Below are positions 7,252-16,007 of a DNA stretch of 64,000 bases, piece by piece. Under the pieces are notes generated by a model. That model did not search any database and was not told the DNA's origin. It was given only the letters and a program-made list of their open reading frames with translations. The stretch spans positions 316,013-380,012 of the forward strand of contig NZ_QAJP01000008.1 in the NCBI RefSeq assembly GCF_003852535.1, in the 5' to 3' direction. Made by a program: the position numbers and the translations under genes. The stretch comes from Herminiimonas sp. KBW02. Its GTDB lineage: Bacteria > Pseudomonadota > Gammaproteobacteria > Burkholderiales > Burkholderiaceae_D. Position 1 is the stretch's first letter; every line of letters starts with the position of its first letter.

Positions 7252-9693
7252 TTAGAAATCGATAGACGCAGACAACAATACCGTACGAGGCGCACCTAAA
7301 GTAATAAAGCCGCGCGATACCGAGTTCCAATAGTTTTTATTAGCCAGGTTGATCACATTGCCGCGGAAGGTCACTGCCTTGCCTGCCACTTGCGTGACAT
7401 AACGTGCACCAACATCCAGCGTATGCCAGCCCGGGATACTTTGCGTATTCGTTGCATTCGCCTGTGCCCCACTGAATGCATTGATACGGCCCGTGAGGGT
7501 GACACCCTGCAGCGATTCAAGATCATATTCACCGTTCAGCACGACATTCACCTTGGGTACACCGATGGCATCCTTGCCGTTATTGGCGCCATTTAAGGTT
7601 TTGCTTTGTACCGCATCAATCAGGGTAATACCACCGAGCAGACGGACACCACGCAATGGCTGGCCGAAGGTAGATAACTCGAGACCACGGTTGCGTTGCT
7701 CACCATCAGCCCCGAATACGCCATTTGAATTGGTAAACGCGTTAGGCTGAGTTATCTGGAACACAGCTGCCGTGACACCAAAGGTCCCCGCGTTGTATTT
7801 GACGCCGCCTTCCATTTGTTTGGTAACAGAAGGAGCCAGAATTGTGCCTACGTTGGATGAACCGGCAGGTGCCGTCGCCCCTTGTGCCAGACCTTCGCTG
7901 TAATTGGTATACAGCGAGTAGCTACCCAGTTTCACCAGTAAAGCAGCGGCAGGTGTGACTTTGCTTTCGTCATAATTTTTGGTTCTGATACCCCCCGTAA
8001 ACACACCACTAAACAACTCCTGCCGACGCAAACCCACAGTCAGCAACACATTGTCATTCATAAAGCCAAAGGTATTGACCAAGCCTACGCTGCTTAATTG
8101 CAGATCGCCATTTTGCGGGATCGTGCCATAGTTCACGACCGGGCGTGGACGATTAGGTACGTTGTAAACATTGCCGGTGTATTGCGGGGTTGCATGCACT
8201 GTCAGGCCATAACCGGTCCGACTAAAGTCGCTGTAGGAAAGCGCATAGTTATTGGAAACATCACCCAGCATAAACTTGCCGCGCATACCCAATTCATACG
8301 TATCGACTTCGTATGAGCCTTTGAAACCACCTGCACGCGCAGTAAAATCGCCAGCGCTATTGATGAACTTGCGGCCTTGCGTACCACCATAGTAGTACTC
8401 TTCGTTACCCCTGGACTTGCCATAGTTTGCGTAAGCGGTAAACGTCGGACTGAATTCGTACTCCACGTGTGCCATCAAATATTTCGCATTGGTTTTGATG
8501 TATTCCCAATCATCGACGTAATTCTTGTCAACTTGCGGCGGTCTGGGCAAAGCGAAACCACTATCGTAGGTAATGTTCGCCGAGTATCCATTCGTCAGAC
8601 GATCCTGATTCGCAACGTCCAGGCTGGCTTTCAATTTCTTGCCGCGATAATCCAGTGCCAATGCGGCATTTTTCATATGATCGTCCTGACGATCTATCGG
8701 CGTATCGCCGTCGCGCTTGAGTACATTCAGGCGCACACCCCAGACATTGTCTTCACCGAAGCGACGTCCCAGATCCAGATGCACACCAAATTGACTGTCC
8801 GATACATAACTCCCCGTCACCCGTGTCAACGGCTTGTCATCCGCACGCTTGCTGGTCAGGTTGATGTTGCCGCCGACCACACCAAACGGGCTGATGCCGT
8901 TCAGCATGGCTGCAGGTCCTTTCAGCACATCAACACGCTCATAGAATTCCGGCGTGATGCGGCGGCTCTCGGTCATGCCATACAAACCATTCACACCGAC
9001 CTGATTCACGAACACCGGAAAGCCGCGAATGATGTAGGTTTCACTATCGCCGTATTCCGCCATCGCACTGCGTATCGACGGATCAACCGAGATGATGTCG
9101 GCGACGCGGCGCGATTGCTGGTCTTGCACGAATTCTTCGGTGTAGCTTTGCGTACTGAATGGCGTATCGAATATATCCACATTTCCCAGAATACCGACAC
9201 GGCTGCCCTTGGCAACCTGGCCACCCGCAAACGGCTTAGGCAAGTCGCTGGCCGAGCCGACGTCGCTGGTGACCGTCACGGCAGGTAAAGTCGCATCGGC
9301 CATCGCTGCAACACGCAGTACATAGCTCCCGTCAGGCTGCAGGATGGCCTCCAGACCGCTACCAGCCAACAGACGTGTAATGGCTTCCGGCACGGATAAA
9401 TTACCCTGTACTCCTGGACTTTGCTTGCCATCAGTCAGTGCGCCATTGACCGAGACATAAGTGCCTGATTGCGCGGAAAAACGTGCAATCGCGCCACTCA
9501 GCGGACCTGCAGGAACGGCGAAGTTGCGCGTGGCAGCTTTGGCTGCGGGCAGTGGTTCTGCTGCGTAGGTATCCGCTGGCAAGGCGCTCAGCATTACCGC
9601 TCCGGCAAACAAGACGTGTATTGCAAGCGCGGCGGGTTTCAACCTGAACTCAGTGCGGAATGAGGTGATACGGCTGGGGACTTCGTATTTCAT
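7252..9693 (-). CDS. TonB-dependent siderophore receptor with N-terminal signalling (STN) domain
   Basis: 813 residues. A signal peptide ends near residue 44 (TYAAEP). An STN domain follows (about 57-127, FAVPAGPLSGAIARFSAQSG to GSYVLRV), which contacts FecR-type anti-sigma factors. Then come a plug (about 150-265, with YIIRGFPVFVNQVGVNGLYG) and a 22-strand-type barrel that ends in the outer-membrane C-terminal signature with terminal Phe (SASIDF). The receptor would import a ferric siderophore and signal its presence. It lies 91 bases downstream of fecR on the same strand, completing a sigma factor-FecR-transducer unit. The ligand is unknown; the overall look is closest to FpvA/FhuE-like ferric siderophore receptors. 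Confidence 0.93.
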   Translation of the reverse strand: MKYEVPSRITSFRTEFRLKPAALAIHVLFAGAVMLSALPADTYAAEPLPAAKAATRNFAVPAGPLSGAIARFSAQSGTYVSVNGALTDGKQSPGVQGNLSVPEAITRLLAGSGLEAILQPDGSYVLRVAAMADATLPAVTVTSDVGSASDLPKPFAGGQVAKGSRVGILGNVDIFDTPFSTQSYTEEFVQDQQSRRVADIISVDPSIRSAMAEYGDSETYIIRGFPVFVNQVGVNGLYGMTESRRITPEFYERVDVLKGPAAMLNGISPFGVVGGNINLTSKRADDKPLTRVTGSYVSDSQFGVHLDLGRRFGEDNVWGVRLNVLKRDGDTPIDRQDDHMKNAALALDYRGKKLKASLDVANQDRLTNGYSANITYDSGFALPRPPQVDKNYVDDWEYIKTNAKYLMAHVEYEFSPTFTAYANYGKSRGNEEYYYGGTQGRKFINSAGDFTARAGGFKGSYEVDTYELGMRGKFMLGDVSNNYALSYSDFSRTGYGLTVHATPQYTGNVYNVPNRPRPVVNYGTIPQNGDLQLSSVGLVNTFGFMNDNVLLTVGLRRQELFSGVFTGGIRTKNYDESKVTPAAALLVKLGSYSLYTNYSEGLAQGATAPAGSSNVGTILAPSVTKQMEGGVKYNAGTFGVTAAVFQITQPNAFTNSNGVFGADGEQRNRGLELSTFGQPLRGVRLLGGITLIDAVQSKTLNGANNGKDAIGVPKVNVVLNGEYDLESLQGVTLTGRINAFSGAQANATNTQSIPGWHTLDVGARYVTQVAGKAVTFRGNVINLANKNYWNSVSRGFITLGAPRTVLLSASIDF

Positions 9694-9784
9694 GATCGAA
9701 TCTTTCGGAAAAAGTAATGGCAGTTACTGAGCCTTCAAACTGTTTTCCGTGCGAGATCAGAAAAGGGGAACCGATTGGGTGAAT

Positions 9785-10804
9785 TTATTTTTCCGCGAGC
9801 GATGGCCGGGCACGTATCGTTACCCACCATGGAAAAGTTTCATGTACCTTGACCGGGAGCGATGCTTCCAGCATGGCCAGCGCCTGGTCGCCCCGGTTCA
9901 GCGGGAAACCGCCTACCACGCGCAAATCGGCAACAGCCGGATCGCAGGCGAGATAACCGGAGCGATAACGCGCCAGTTCTTCAACGAAATCGCCGAGAGA
10001 CATATTGTCTGCCACCAGCAAACCCTGGCTCCACGCTTGCTGCGTCGGTTCAACGGCTATCGCCGGCGCCACTTCACTGCGATTGAAATCGACTTGCTGG
10101 CCGCTTTCTATGATCCTGCTGCCAGCCTGCGTATTGAGCGGAGTAATCTCTACCCTACCCTCAAATACACTGAGGCGGGTTTTACCATCCAGCTGGCGCA
10201 CACTGAAACGCGTACCTATAGCGCGCAGACTGCCTTCCGCGCTATAGACGACAAACGGCCGTGGTGGTGATTGCGTATCGGGATGCGTCGCGATCATGAC
10301 CTCCCCCTTGCGCAGGGTGACCCGCCGCATGCGTGCGTCATATTGCTGATCCAGCGAACTATTCGTATTAAGCCAGAGCTCACTGCCATCAGCCAGCGTC
10401 AGATTGCGTATCTCGCCGACCGCGCTCCGGTAATCGGCATTCAGGTCGGCCAGCACCGTTTGTATCGCACTGCTACGGCTCACGCCATAAGCGGCCAGGC
10501 CGGTCACGGCAAACAAGGACAACATCTTCAAGGTGCGCCGACGTTGCAGCACCGCAGCACTCAAGGCCGCGCTGGCAGCTTCCGGTGCCGCTTTCGGTAA
10601 CGATAAGCCATTGCTGATCGCCTCTACCCTTTGCCACGCCAGGCGATGTTCTTCGCGCACATCCAGCCATGCATGCCACTGCCGTCGCTCCTCATCCGTC
10701 ACTGCACCGGAGCGCAGCACGGCAAACCACTCGGCCGCCTGTTCCAGCGTGGCAAATTCAAATTCCTGATTGACGGGAGCAGTCCCTGCGACACTTATGC
10801 TCAT
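9785..10804 (-). CDS. fecR: FecR-family anti-sigma / transmembrane sensor
   Basis: 339 residues starting MSISVAG. The reading frame is open further upstream but runs antiparallel through the sigma gene, so the internal ATG two bases after the sigma stop is chosen. The cytoplasmic N-terminus (about 20-65, EQAAEWFAVLRSG) is the DUF4880-like sigma-binding part. One membrane segment lies at about 92-108, followed by the periplasmic FecR domain (about 130-240) with LADGSELWLNTNSSL and GEVMIATHPD. It relays receptor occupancy to the sigma factor encoded immediately upstream. The adjacent STN-bearing receptor is its obvious partner. Confidence 0.9.
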   Translation of the reverse strand: MSISVAGTAPVNQEFEFATLEQAAEWFAVLRSGAVTDEERRQWHAWLDVREEHRLAWQRVEAISNGLSLPKAAPEAASAALSAAVLQRRRTLKMLSLFAVTGLAAYGVSRSSAIQTVLADLNADYRSAVGEIRNLTLADGSELWLNTNSSLDQQYDARMRRVTLRKGEVMIATHPDTQSPPRPFVVYSAEGSLRAIGTRFSVRQLDGKTRLSVFEGRVEITPLNTQAGSRIIESGQQVDFNRSEVAPAIAVEPTQQAWSQGLLVADNMSLGDFVEELARYRSGYLACDPAVADLRVVGGFPLNRGDQALAMLEASLPVKVHETFPWWVTIRARPSLAEK

Positions 10805-10806
10805 GC

Positions 10807-11337
10807 TTAAACCAGCGCCTCTTTGAACGCTGCACCATGCATCAGGCAATGCAGCATGGCTTGCGCCATATATTTTTTGACCATGCGTTCGGAGACCGCC
10901 AGCACGCCGGCGATCTCGGCATAAGTCATATCGTGCAGATGCGCGAGCAGCAGAGCGCGGCGCGGTTTTTCCGGTAACTGCGCGAGCAGGCAATCAACTT
11001 CGATCAGTGTTTCTATGATGATGGCCTGATGCTCGGCCGAGGGCACGACAGATTCAGGATGCGCAGCCAGCGTCGCCAGCCAGGCCCGCTCGATTTCCTG
11101 ACGGCGCCACAAATCGACGACCAGACCTTGCGCAATCTTGGTCAGATAAGCACGCGGATCGTAGGCACTATCCAATTGGCGTGGCCGGATGATCAGACGT
11201 AAAAAAGTATCATGTGCCAGATCCTCGGCCTGATGCGCGCAGCCCAGCTTCTTGCGCAACCAGCCATGCAACCAACCATGATGGTTGCTGTATAGCGTAT
11301 GCATTTGCTGCTGCAAAGCTGGTTCGAGGGAAGACAT
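10807..11337 (-). CDS. fecI: ECF sigma factor, FecI-like
   Basis: 176 residues, the normal size. Region 2 contains AEDLAHDTFLRLI; region 4 contains the helix-turn-helix MTYAEIAGVLAVSERMVKKYM. The FecI subgroup fits the company: fecR follows after two bases and an STN receptor after that. It should direct RNA polymerase to the receptor promoter when iron-siderophore is present. A Fur box lies 28-46 bases upstream of the start, so its synthesis is expected to be iron-repressed. No convincing Shine-Dalgarno precedes the ATG. Confidence 0.92.
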   Translation of the reverse strand: MSSLEPALQQQMHTLYSNHHGWLHGWLRKKLGCAHQAEDLAHDTFLRLIIRPRQLDSAYDPRAYLTKIAQGLVVDLWRRQEIERAWLATLAAHPESVVPSAEHQAIIIETLIEVDCLLAQLPEKPRRALLLAHLHDMTYAEIAGVLAVSERMVKKYMAQAMLHCLMHGAAFKEALV

Positions 11338-11362
11338 GAAGGGAAATTCAGCGAAGATTGAT

Positions 11363-11389
11363 GTTAATGAGAACCATTCTCATATTAAC
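11363..11389 (-). promoter_or_regulatory. Fur box upstream of the ECF sigma gene
   Basis: The 19-base core at 11365-11383 (minus strand ATGAGAATGGTTCTCATTA) closely matches the classical Fur operator, inside the longer interrupted palindrome GTTAATGAGAA...TTCTCATATTAAC. It lies directly in front of the sigma gene of an iron-transport signalling operon, the expected place. Match and position are read directly; binding is inferred. Confidence 0.85.
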
Positions 11390-11459
11390 TCAAGCGAACT
11401 GCGCTACGCAATTTCTATCGCGGCAGTGTTGTTTTGCGAGCGAACCCCACGCGCGACAG

Positions 11460-12893
11460 CTATTTGCTATCCAGCGCGCCCTTCAGCTTCAACGCGATGC
11501 GCCGCGCATCCTTCTCGTCCGCAACATTGGCAAAACCCAGCAACAAACCCTGTTGCGGCTTCACGTTGATGTACCAGCGCGATAAGGGGTGCAAAGCCAG
11601 GCCTGCTTCACGCGCCCGGTCTGCCAACAGGATGTCGTTTTCGTGTTCCCCGAGTTGCGCCAACATGTGCAAACCGCCGGGACGCAAATCGATACGTATG
11701 CGCTCACCCAGCACCTGCTGAAATACCTGCTGCGTCACCTGCCGGCGTTCGGCATAGAGCGTGCGCATTTTTTTCAGGTGACGGGAGAAATGACCTTCCG
11801 CAATGAAGTCGGCAACGCTGGCCTGGAACAAATACGGACACCCCGCATTCAGGTTGTAAGAAACAGCCTGAAAGCGCGGCACCGCACTCACAGGTGCAAC
11901 CACATAGGCCAGGCGCAAGCCCGGGAACATCACTTTGCTGAAGGTCCCGCTGTAAATAACCCGATCATTTCGGTCCAGGCTTTTCAACGCCGGCAGCGGC
12001 CTGCCCTGATAACGAAACTCACTATCGTAATCATCTTCAATGATCCAGCTCCCGGCGCTACTGGCCCAGTCCAGCAAGGCCATCCGGCGCTCCAAAGATA
12101 ACGTTACGCCCAACGGACTCTGGTGTGACGGCGTCACCATCGCGAACTTCGCATAGGGACTGAGACGCTTGCCCTCCTCGACCATCAGGCCGTGCGCATC
12201 AACCGGTACCGGCACTACCTTGACGGCGGCATTTTGCAGAAAGGGGCGCGCCAGAATATAGCCCGGATCCTCAAACCAGAACGCATCGCCGGCAGTCGAA
12301 AGACTGCTCAGTGTCAGTTCCAGCGTATTGCGCAAACCGGTTGTGATGAAGACTTGTTCCGGCAGGCAGCTCACGCCGCGCGACACGCCGAGATAGGTTG
12401 CAATCCGCTCGCGTAAACGATCGTAACCAGCCGGATCGGGATAGCCCAGCCGTGCTGGTTCACTACCACGTAATCTATGCCCTACCAGTCGATTCCAGAC
12501 CTTGCGCGGGAATGCATCCAGGGCAGGTAACCCCAGTTGCAAGGGCTTGGGAGCTTTGCCGTCGTGATCGAGAAAGGCGGATATGGTTTGTCCCGGCACA
12601 GGCGTTGGCGGCTTGACCGCCGCAGGCTGCGGCAACGAAGGTGAGACAACAGTCCCGGCCGCTCCCCTGACCTGCAAATATCCTTCATCAGTCAGAATAC
12701 GGTAGGCCATCTCCACCGTGCCACGTGCCAGGTTCAACTCGGTCGCCAATGCCCGTACTGCCGGCACGCGATCACCTGCGCGCAAATGCCCTTGCTCTAT
12801 TGCCGTCTTGAAACGCTGGCAAATCTGCATATACATGGGCAGTTCGAGCGTACGATCTATGCTCAGGTCGAGCGCAGGCCTGGATTTTTTCAT
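11460..12893 (-). CDS. MocR/PdxR-type regulator (GntR HTH fused to aminotransferase-like domain)
   Basis: 477 residues. A GntR winged helix is at about 12-80 (RAGDRVPAVRALATELNLARGTVEMAYRIL), then a linker, then a fold-type I aminotransferase-like domain (about 110-470). The PLP lysine is visible in SGTFSKVMFPGLRLAY near residue 318, and DDYDSEFRYQGRPLPALKSLD carries the Asp that contacts the PLP ring nitrogen. Such proteins sense PLP or an amino compound and regulate adjacent genes. It is divergent from the AhpD/NmrA/GNAT/azoreductase-like cluster, so that cluster is the most likely target. The palindrome GGACTAGTCC (12894-12903) touches its start codon and overlaps its Shine-Dalgarno. Confidence 0.9.
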   Translation of the reverse strand: MKKSRPALDLSIDRTLELPMYMQICQRFKTAIEQGHLRAGDRVPAVRALATELNLARGTVEMAYRILTDEGYLQVRGAAGTVVSPSLPQPAAVKPPTPVPGQTISAFLDHDGKAPKPLQLGLPALDAFPRKVWNRLVGHRLRGSEPARLGYPDPAGYDRLRERIATYLGVSRGVSCLPEQVFITTGLRNTLELTLSSLSTAGDAFWFEDPGYILARPFLQNAAVKVVPVPVDAHGLMVEEGKRLSPYAKFAMVTPSHQSPLGVTLSLERRMALLDWASSAGSWIIEDDYDSEFRYQGRPLPALKSLDRNDRVIYSGTFSKVMFPGLRLAYVVAPVSAVPRFQAVSYNLNAGCPYLFQASVADFIAEGHFSRHLKKMRTLYAERRQVTQQVFQQVLGERIRIDLRPGGLHMLAQLGEHENDILLADRAREAGLALHPLSRWYINVKPQQGLLLGFANVADEKDARRIALKLKGALDSK

Positions 12894-13005
12894 GGACTAG
12901 TCCTTTTTGCATTTCTTGGCCCTTCTAACACGGCCATGATATTCGCATACTACACATCAAGGACACGCCATTTTTAATTAAATCAACCTGACTCAGGAGT
13001 TACAC

Positions 13006-13443
13006 ATGCAAACTCGCCTCGACTTCCTCACTACCGATAAAGACGCCATCCGCGTCATGATGGGTGTAGAAAACCAGATTGCCAAAGGCACACTGGACAT
13101 CCTGCTGAAAGAACTGGTACGCCTGCGCGCTTCACAAATCAACGGCTGCGCCTTCTGCCTCGACATGCACGTTACCGACGCACGCAAGGCTGGCGAAATA
13201 GAACGCCGCCTGGCAACCGTAGCAGCCTGGCGCGAAGCGCCTTTCTTCAGCGATAAGGAACGCGCGGCGCTGGAGTGGACAGAATCGCTGACACTGGTCG
13301 CACAAAGCCATGTGCCGGATGCAGTATGGGAAGCGGTACGCCCGCACTTCACCGATGCAGAACTGGTCGAGCTGACCTTGTTGATTACATCCATTAACAG
13401 CTGGAATCGCTTCTCTGTCGCGTTCCGCAAAATGCCGAGCTGA
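13006..13443 (+). CDS. AhpD-like carboxymuconolactone decarboxylase-family protein
   Basis: 145 residues, all alpha-helical in appearance. The redox motif CAFCLDMH (Cys48, Cys51, His55) is the AhpD/CMD peroxidase signature, so a thiol peroxidase or disulfide reductase role is likelier than true decarboxylation. AGGAGT precedes the ATG at good distance. It is the first gene of a plus-strand cluster with an NmrA-like oxidoreductase, a GNAT and an azoreductase-like flavoprotein, divergent from a MocR regulator; the group looks like an electrophile or oxidative-stress cassette. The physiological substrate is unknown. Confidence 0.87.
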   Translation: MQTRLDFLTTDKDAIRVMMGVENQIAKGTLDILLKELVRLRASQINGCAFCLDMHVTDARKAGEIERRLATVAAWREAPFFSDKERAALEWTESLTLVAQSHVPDAVWEAVRPHFTDAELVELTLLITSINSWNRFSVAFRKMPS

Positions 13444-13520
13444 CTTAAAGCACACCTCAAGCAAACCCTACAAGCACACTCAGTCCCGCACGCGCGGCGG
13501 GCAGACACAGAAAGGTTGAT

Positions 13521-14276
13521 ATGAAAATCCTGGTTATCGGCGGTAGCGGCCTCATAGGCTCCAAAGTTGTCAGCAATCTGCGCCAGCTTGGTTATGACGT
13601 ACTGGTCGGCTCGCCGAGCAACGGCATCAACATCGTGACAGGTGAAGGCCTGACCGATGCAGTCAAGGGAGCACAAGTCGTGATCGACCTGAGCAACTCC
13701 CCTTCCTTTGAAGACCAGGCCGTACTCGACTTCTTTGAAACTTCCGGACGCAACTTGCTGGCAGCAGAGGAACAAGCCGGTGTCAAACACCATATCGCCT
13801 TGTCGGTGGTCGGTACTGACCGCATGCAGGAGAGCGGCTACTTCCGCGCCAAGATGGCTCAGGAAAACCTCATCAGGCAATCCAAAGTGCCATACACCAT
13901 CGTACGTTCTACCCAGTTCTTTGAATTCCTTGGTGGTATCGCACAGTTCGGCACTGTCGGTAATGAGATCCGTCTGTCGCCTGCGCATGTGCAACCGATC
14001 TCCTCCGACGATATCGCAGCGGTGGTTACCGACACGGCACTGGAACAGCCTATCAATGACAGCTTCGATGCTGCCGGTCCGGAAAAAGTCGGACTCGCAG
14101 AATTGATGAAGCGTTACCTGGCTGCACTGGGCGACCAGCGTGTTGTCGTTAGCGATCCTGAAGCGGCTTATTACGGCGCACAGATTAACGATCAATCGCT
14201 GACCCCGATTGGTGAAGCAAAGATTACGACGACCGGATTCTCAGCCTGGATCAGCAAGTCGCAGGCAGCGAAATAA
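13521..14276 (+). CDS. NmrA-like atypical SDR / NAD(P)-binding oxidoreductase
   Basis: 251 residues with an N-terminal Rossmann motif ILVIGGSGLIGS (Gly7, Gly10, Gly13). The body resembles NmrA/HSCARG-like sugar-epimerase relatives: HHIALSVVGTDRM, then YFRAKMAQENLIRQS with a YxxxK-like element, then PYTIVRSTQFFEFL. Such proteins sense the NAD(P)H state or reduce quinone-like substrates. AGAAAGG precedes the ATG. It follows the AhpD-like gene by 77 bases and precedes the GNAT gene by 14, so cotranscription is likely. No specific substrate can be assigned. Confidence 0.85.
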   Translation: MKILVIGGSGLIGSKVVSNLRQLGYDVLVGSPSNGINIVTGEGLTDAVKGAQVVIDLSNSPSFEDQAVLDFFETSGRNLLAAEEQAGVKHHIALSVVGTDRMQESGYFRAKMAQENLIRQSKVPYTIVRSTQFFEFLGGIAQFGTVGNEIRLSPAHVQPISSDDIAAVVTDTALEQPINDSFDAAGPEKVGLAELMKRYLAALGDQRVVVSDPEAAYYGAQINDQSLTPIGEAKITTTGFSAWISKSQAAK

Positions 14277-14290
14277 TTCAGGAGCTAGAC

Positions 14291-14725
14291 ATGCCAGCCG
14301 AAGTAGATATCAGACATATAGAAAGCGACGCCGACCTGGCGGCGTCGTTTGCAGTGATGCAGGAATTGCGACCACATCTGACAGACAGCGCAGCTTATGT
14401 GGAACAAATCAAGCGCCAGTACGCACAGGGCTATCGTTTGCTGGCAGCATGGCGTGAAGGCCGCATCGTCGGACTGACCGGGTATCGCTTGCAGGAGAGT
14501 ACGATATACAGCCGCTTCGCATACGTCGATGATCTGGTGGTCACCAGTACACTGCATCGTTCCGGTATAGGTGAGCTGCTATTGCAATCGGCACGCCAGC
14601 AAGCCGCCATGTCCGGCTGCAAAAACTTTGTGCTGGATACCGGCTTGCATATGGCGCTGGCACAACGCTTTTACTTCCGGCAAGGACTGCTGGCGCGCGG
14701 CATGCACTTCGTAGAAGCGCTTTAG
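14291..14725 (+). CDS. GNAT-family N-acetyltransferase
   Basis: 144 residues with the GNAT fold: a first helix pair, the central strand AYVDDLVVTSTLHRSGIGELLL carrying the acetyl-CoA pyrophosphate loop (an R/Q-x-x-G-x-G/A variant, HRSGIGE), and NFVLDTGLHMALAQRFYFRQGL at the end. AGGAG sits eight bases before the ATG. It is the third gene of the cluster behind the MocR regulator. The acceptor is unknown; small amines or antibiotics are typical for the family. Confidence 0.86.
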   Translation: MPAEVDIRHIESDADLAASFAVMQELRPHLTDSAAYVEQIKRQYAQGYRLLAAWREGRIVGLTGYRLQESTIYSRFAYVDDLVVTSTLHRSGIGELLLQSARQQAAMSGCKNFVLDTGLHMALAQRFYFRQGLLARGMHFVEAL

Positions 14726-14789
14726 AAGCGCGGTAAAAACGCGATAAGTTCACCTTCAACTTTCTTCAAGATTGTTTTACAGGAATCCC

Positions 14790-15401
14790 ATGACACGTAT
14801 TTTGTTACTGAACTGCGGCCCGCACAGCGACACCAGCCACGGTTACCGCCTCGCAAGAGAAACACTGGCTGCATCCGGCATCAGCGATATACACATCACG
14901 GAACGAGATCTGGTGCAGACACCACTTCCTGCGATCGGGCGCGACTATGCACTGGCCATTACCTCGAACGCGGCGCATGACGTCAGCGAGCTGCAATGGT
15001 CGGAGCAACTCATCGCCGAGCTGGAACAACACGATGTACTTCTTATCGTCACACCGATGCACAACTTCACGGTACCGGCAGCACTGAAGCTATGGCTGGA
15101 TCATGTGATCCGCATCCATCGCAGCTTCGCCGCGACGCCACAGGGCAAGGTCGGTCTGATGAAAGATCGCCCTACCCTGGTATTGGTAAGTTCGGGGGGA
15201 TTCTTTGCCGGGGAACGCGCCAGGCAGGCAGACTTCCTCACACCTTATCTGCGCTATGCGCTGGCATCGATAGGTATCAACGACACCTACTTCTACCCGT
15301 TGCAAGGTCTGGTCTTCGGTCCGGATGCAGTGGCACAAGCGGTGAATGAAGTACGCCAGCCATTGTCTGAAAAATTGCTACAGGCGCTGGCGGCAAACTA
15401 A
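14790..15401 (+). CDS. FMN-dependent NADH-azoreductase / NAD(P)H quinone oxidoreductase-like
   Basis: 203 residues of the flavodoxin-like AzoR fold, starting MTRILLLNCGPHSDTSHGYR, which resembles the phosphate-binding loop. TPMHNFTVPAALKLWLDHVIR (about residues 88-108) is the strongly conserved AzoR FMN-binding stretch, and VLVSSGGFFAGE follows near residue 133. It would reduce quinones or azo compounds with NADH in the cytosol. The ATG at 14790 is chosen because AGGA lies six bases before it; a TTG 18 bases earlier is less likely. Grouping with an AhpD-like protein and an NmrA-like protein supports a detoxification role. Confidence 0.85.
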   Translation: MTRILLLNCGPHSDTSHGYRLARETLAASGISDIHITERDLVQTPLPAIGRDYALAITSNAAHDVSELQWSEQLIAELEQHDVLLIVTPMHNFTVPAALKLWLDHVIRIHRSFAATPQGKVGLMKDRPTLVLVSSGGFFAGERARQADFLTPYLRYALASIGINDTYFYPLQGLVFGPDAVAQAVNEVRQPLSEKLLQALAAN

Positions 15402-15434
15402 AGCAAGCATTCCGTTTAGCCGTACTTGCCGGAC

Positions 15435-16007
15435 TCAACGTATTGCAGAGGCCGGCTCCTGAGATGCTTGCGCCTCCATCCTTTGAAGCCGCTCCAGCCT
15501 CAAGCGCTCATCACGCCTGATCTGGGCGATTTCATGATCCTGCTTCGCTTGTATTGCTCTTTTTTCCTGCAGTTTCTGCCGCTCCAGTCGCACCTGTTCG
15601 GCCAGTGCAAGTTGTTCGGCACGCTCCGCTTCCGCCTCGGCTTTCTGCACTTCCAGCGCTGCCACTTCGACTTCGGCTTTATCTGCCTGCACCTGATAAA
15701 CATAAAGACAGCCCACTACCAGCATCATGGCTGCGATGATCCTGGTCCACGGGAATGGTGCACTGACGATGGCAGACTCGGTCGGCCGCACCTTGCTTCT
15801 TAATTTTTCATCGTAGGCCGCGCGCCGGTGCGGCGAAGACAAAATGGTGTAAGCCTCGCGGATGACTTTTTCGCGGATGTCGCGCTCTTCGATATTCAAG
15901 GTCGGCGGTTCTATCGCCAGCGCCGCCAGCGTGACTATATGCGCTCGCTCGATTTCAGCTGATGTCGCCTGCCGACTTACGCCCAACACTTCATAAAGCG
16001 TTCCCAT
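15435..16007 (-). CDS. Membrane-anchored J-like protein lacking the HPD motif
   Basis: 190 residues. Residues 3-70 resemble a DnaJ J-domain (LYEVLGVSRQATSAEIERAH at the start; REAYTILSSPHRRAAYDEKL at the end), but the loop between helices II and III reads IEPPTLNIEERD, without His-Pro-Asp. One membrane segment (about 87-105) is followed by a long, highly charged coiled coil (about 106-178) rich in Ala, Glu, Arg and Gln. Without HPD it should not stimulate Hsp70 ATPase, so a scaffolding or adaptor role is likelier. The start MGTLYEV is preferred because an AAGGCGGG ribosome-binding site precedes it; the frame is open 66 bases further upstream. Confidence 0.72.
   Translation of the reverse strand: MGTLYEVLGVSRQATSAEIERAHIVTLAALAIEPPTLNIEERDIREKVIREAYTILSSPHRRAAYDEKLRSKVRPTESAIVSAPFPWTRIIAAMMLVVGCLYVYQVQADKAEVEVAALEVQKAEAEAERAEQLALAEQVRLERQKLQEKRAIQAKQDHEIAQIRRDERLRLERLQRMEAQASQEPASAIR

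Noticed and set aside
10775-10792. Sequence resembling the arm of the hairpin at 3971 (TGACGGGAGC...GTCCCT)
   Set aside because: It lies within fecR coding sequence and pairs with no partner; the match is short and probably chance.
12993-14195. 400-codon minus-strand frame over the AhpD-like and NmrA-like genes
   Set aside because: Both plus-strand genes carry clear family motifs and ribosome-binding sites; the antisense frame crosses their junction and resembles nothing.
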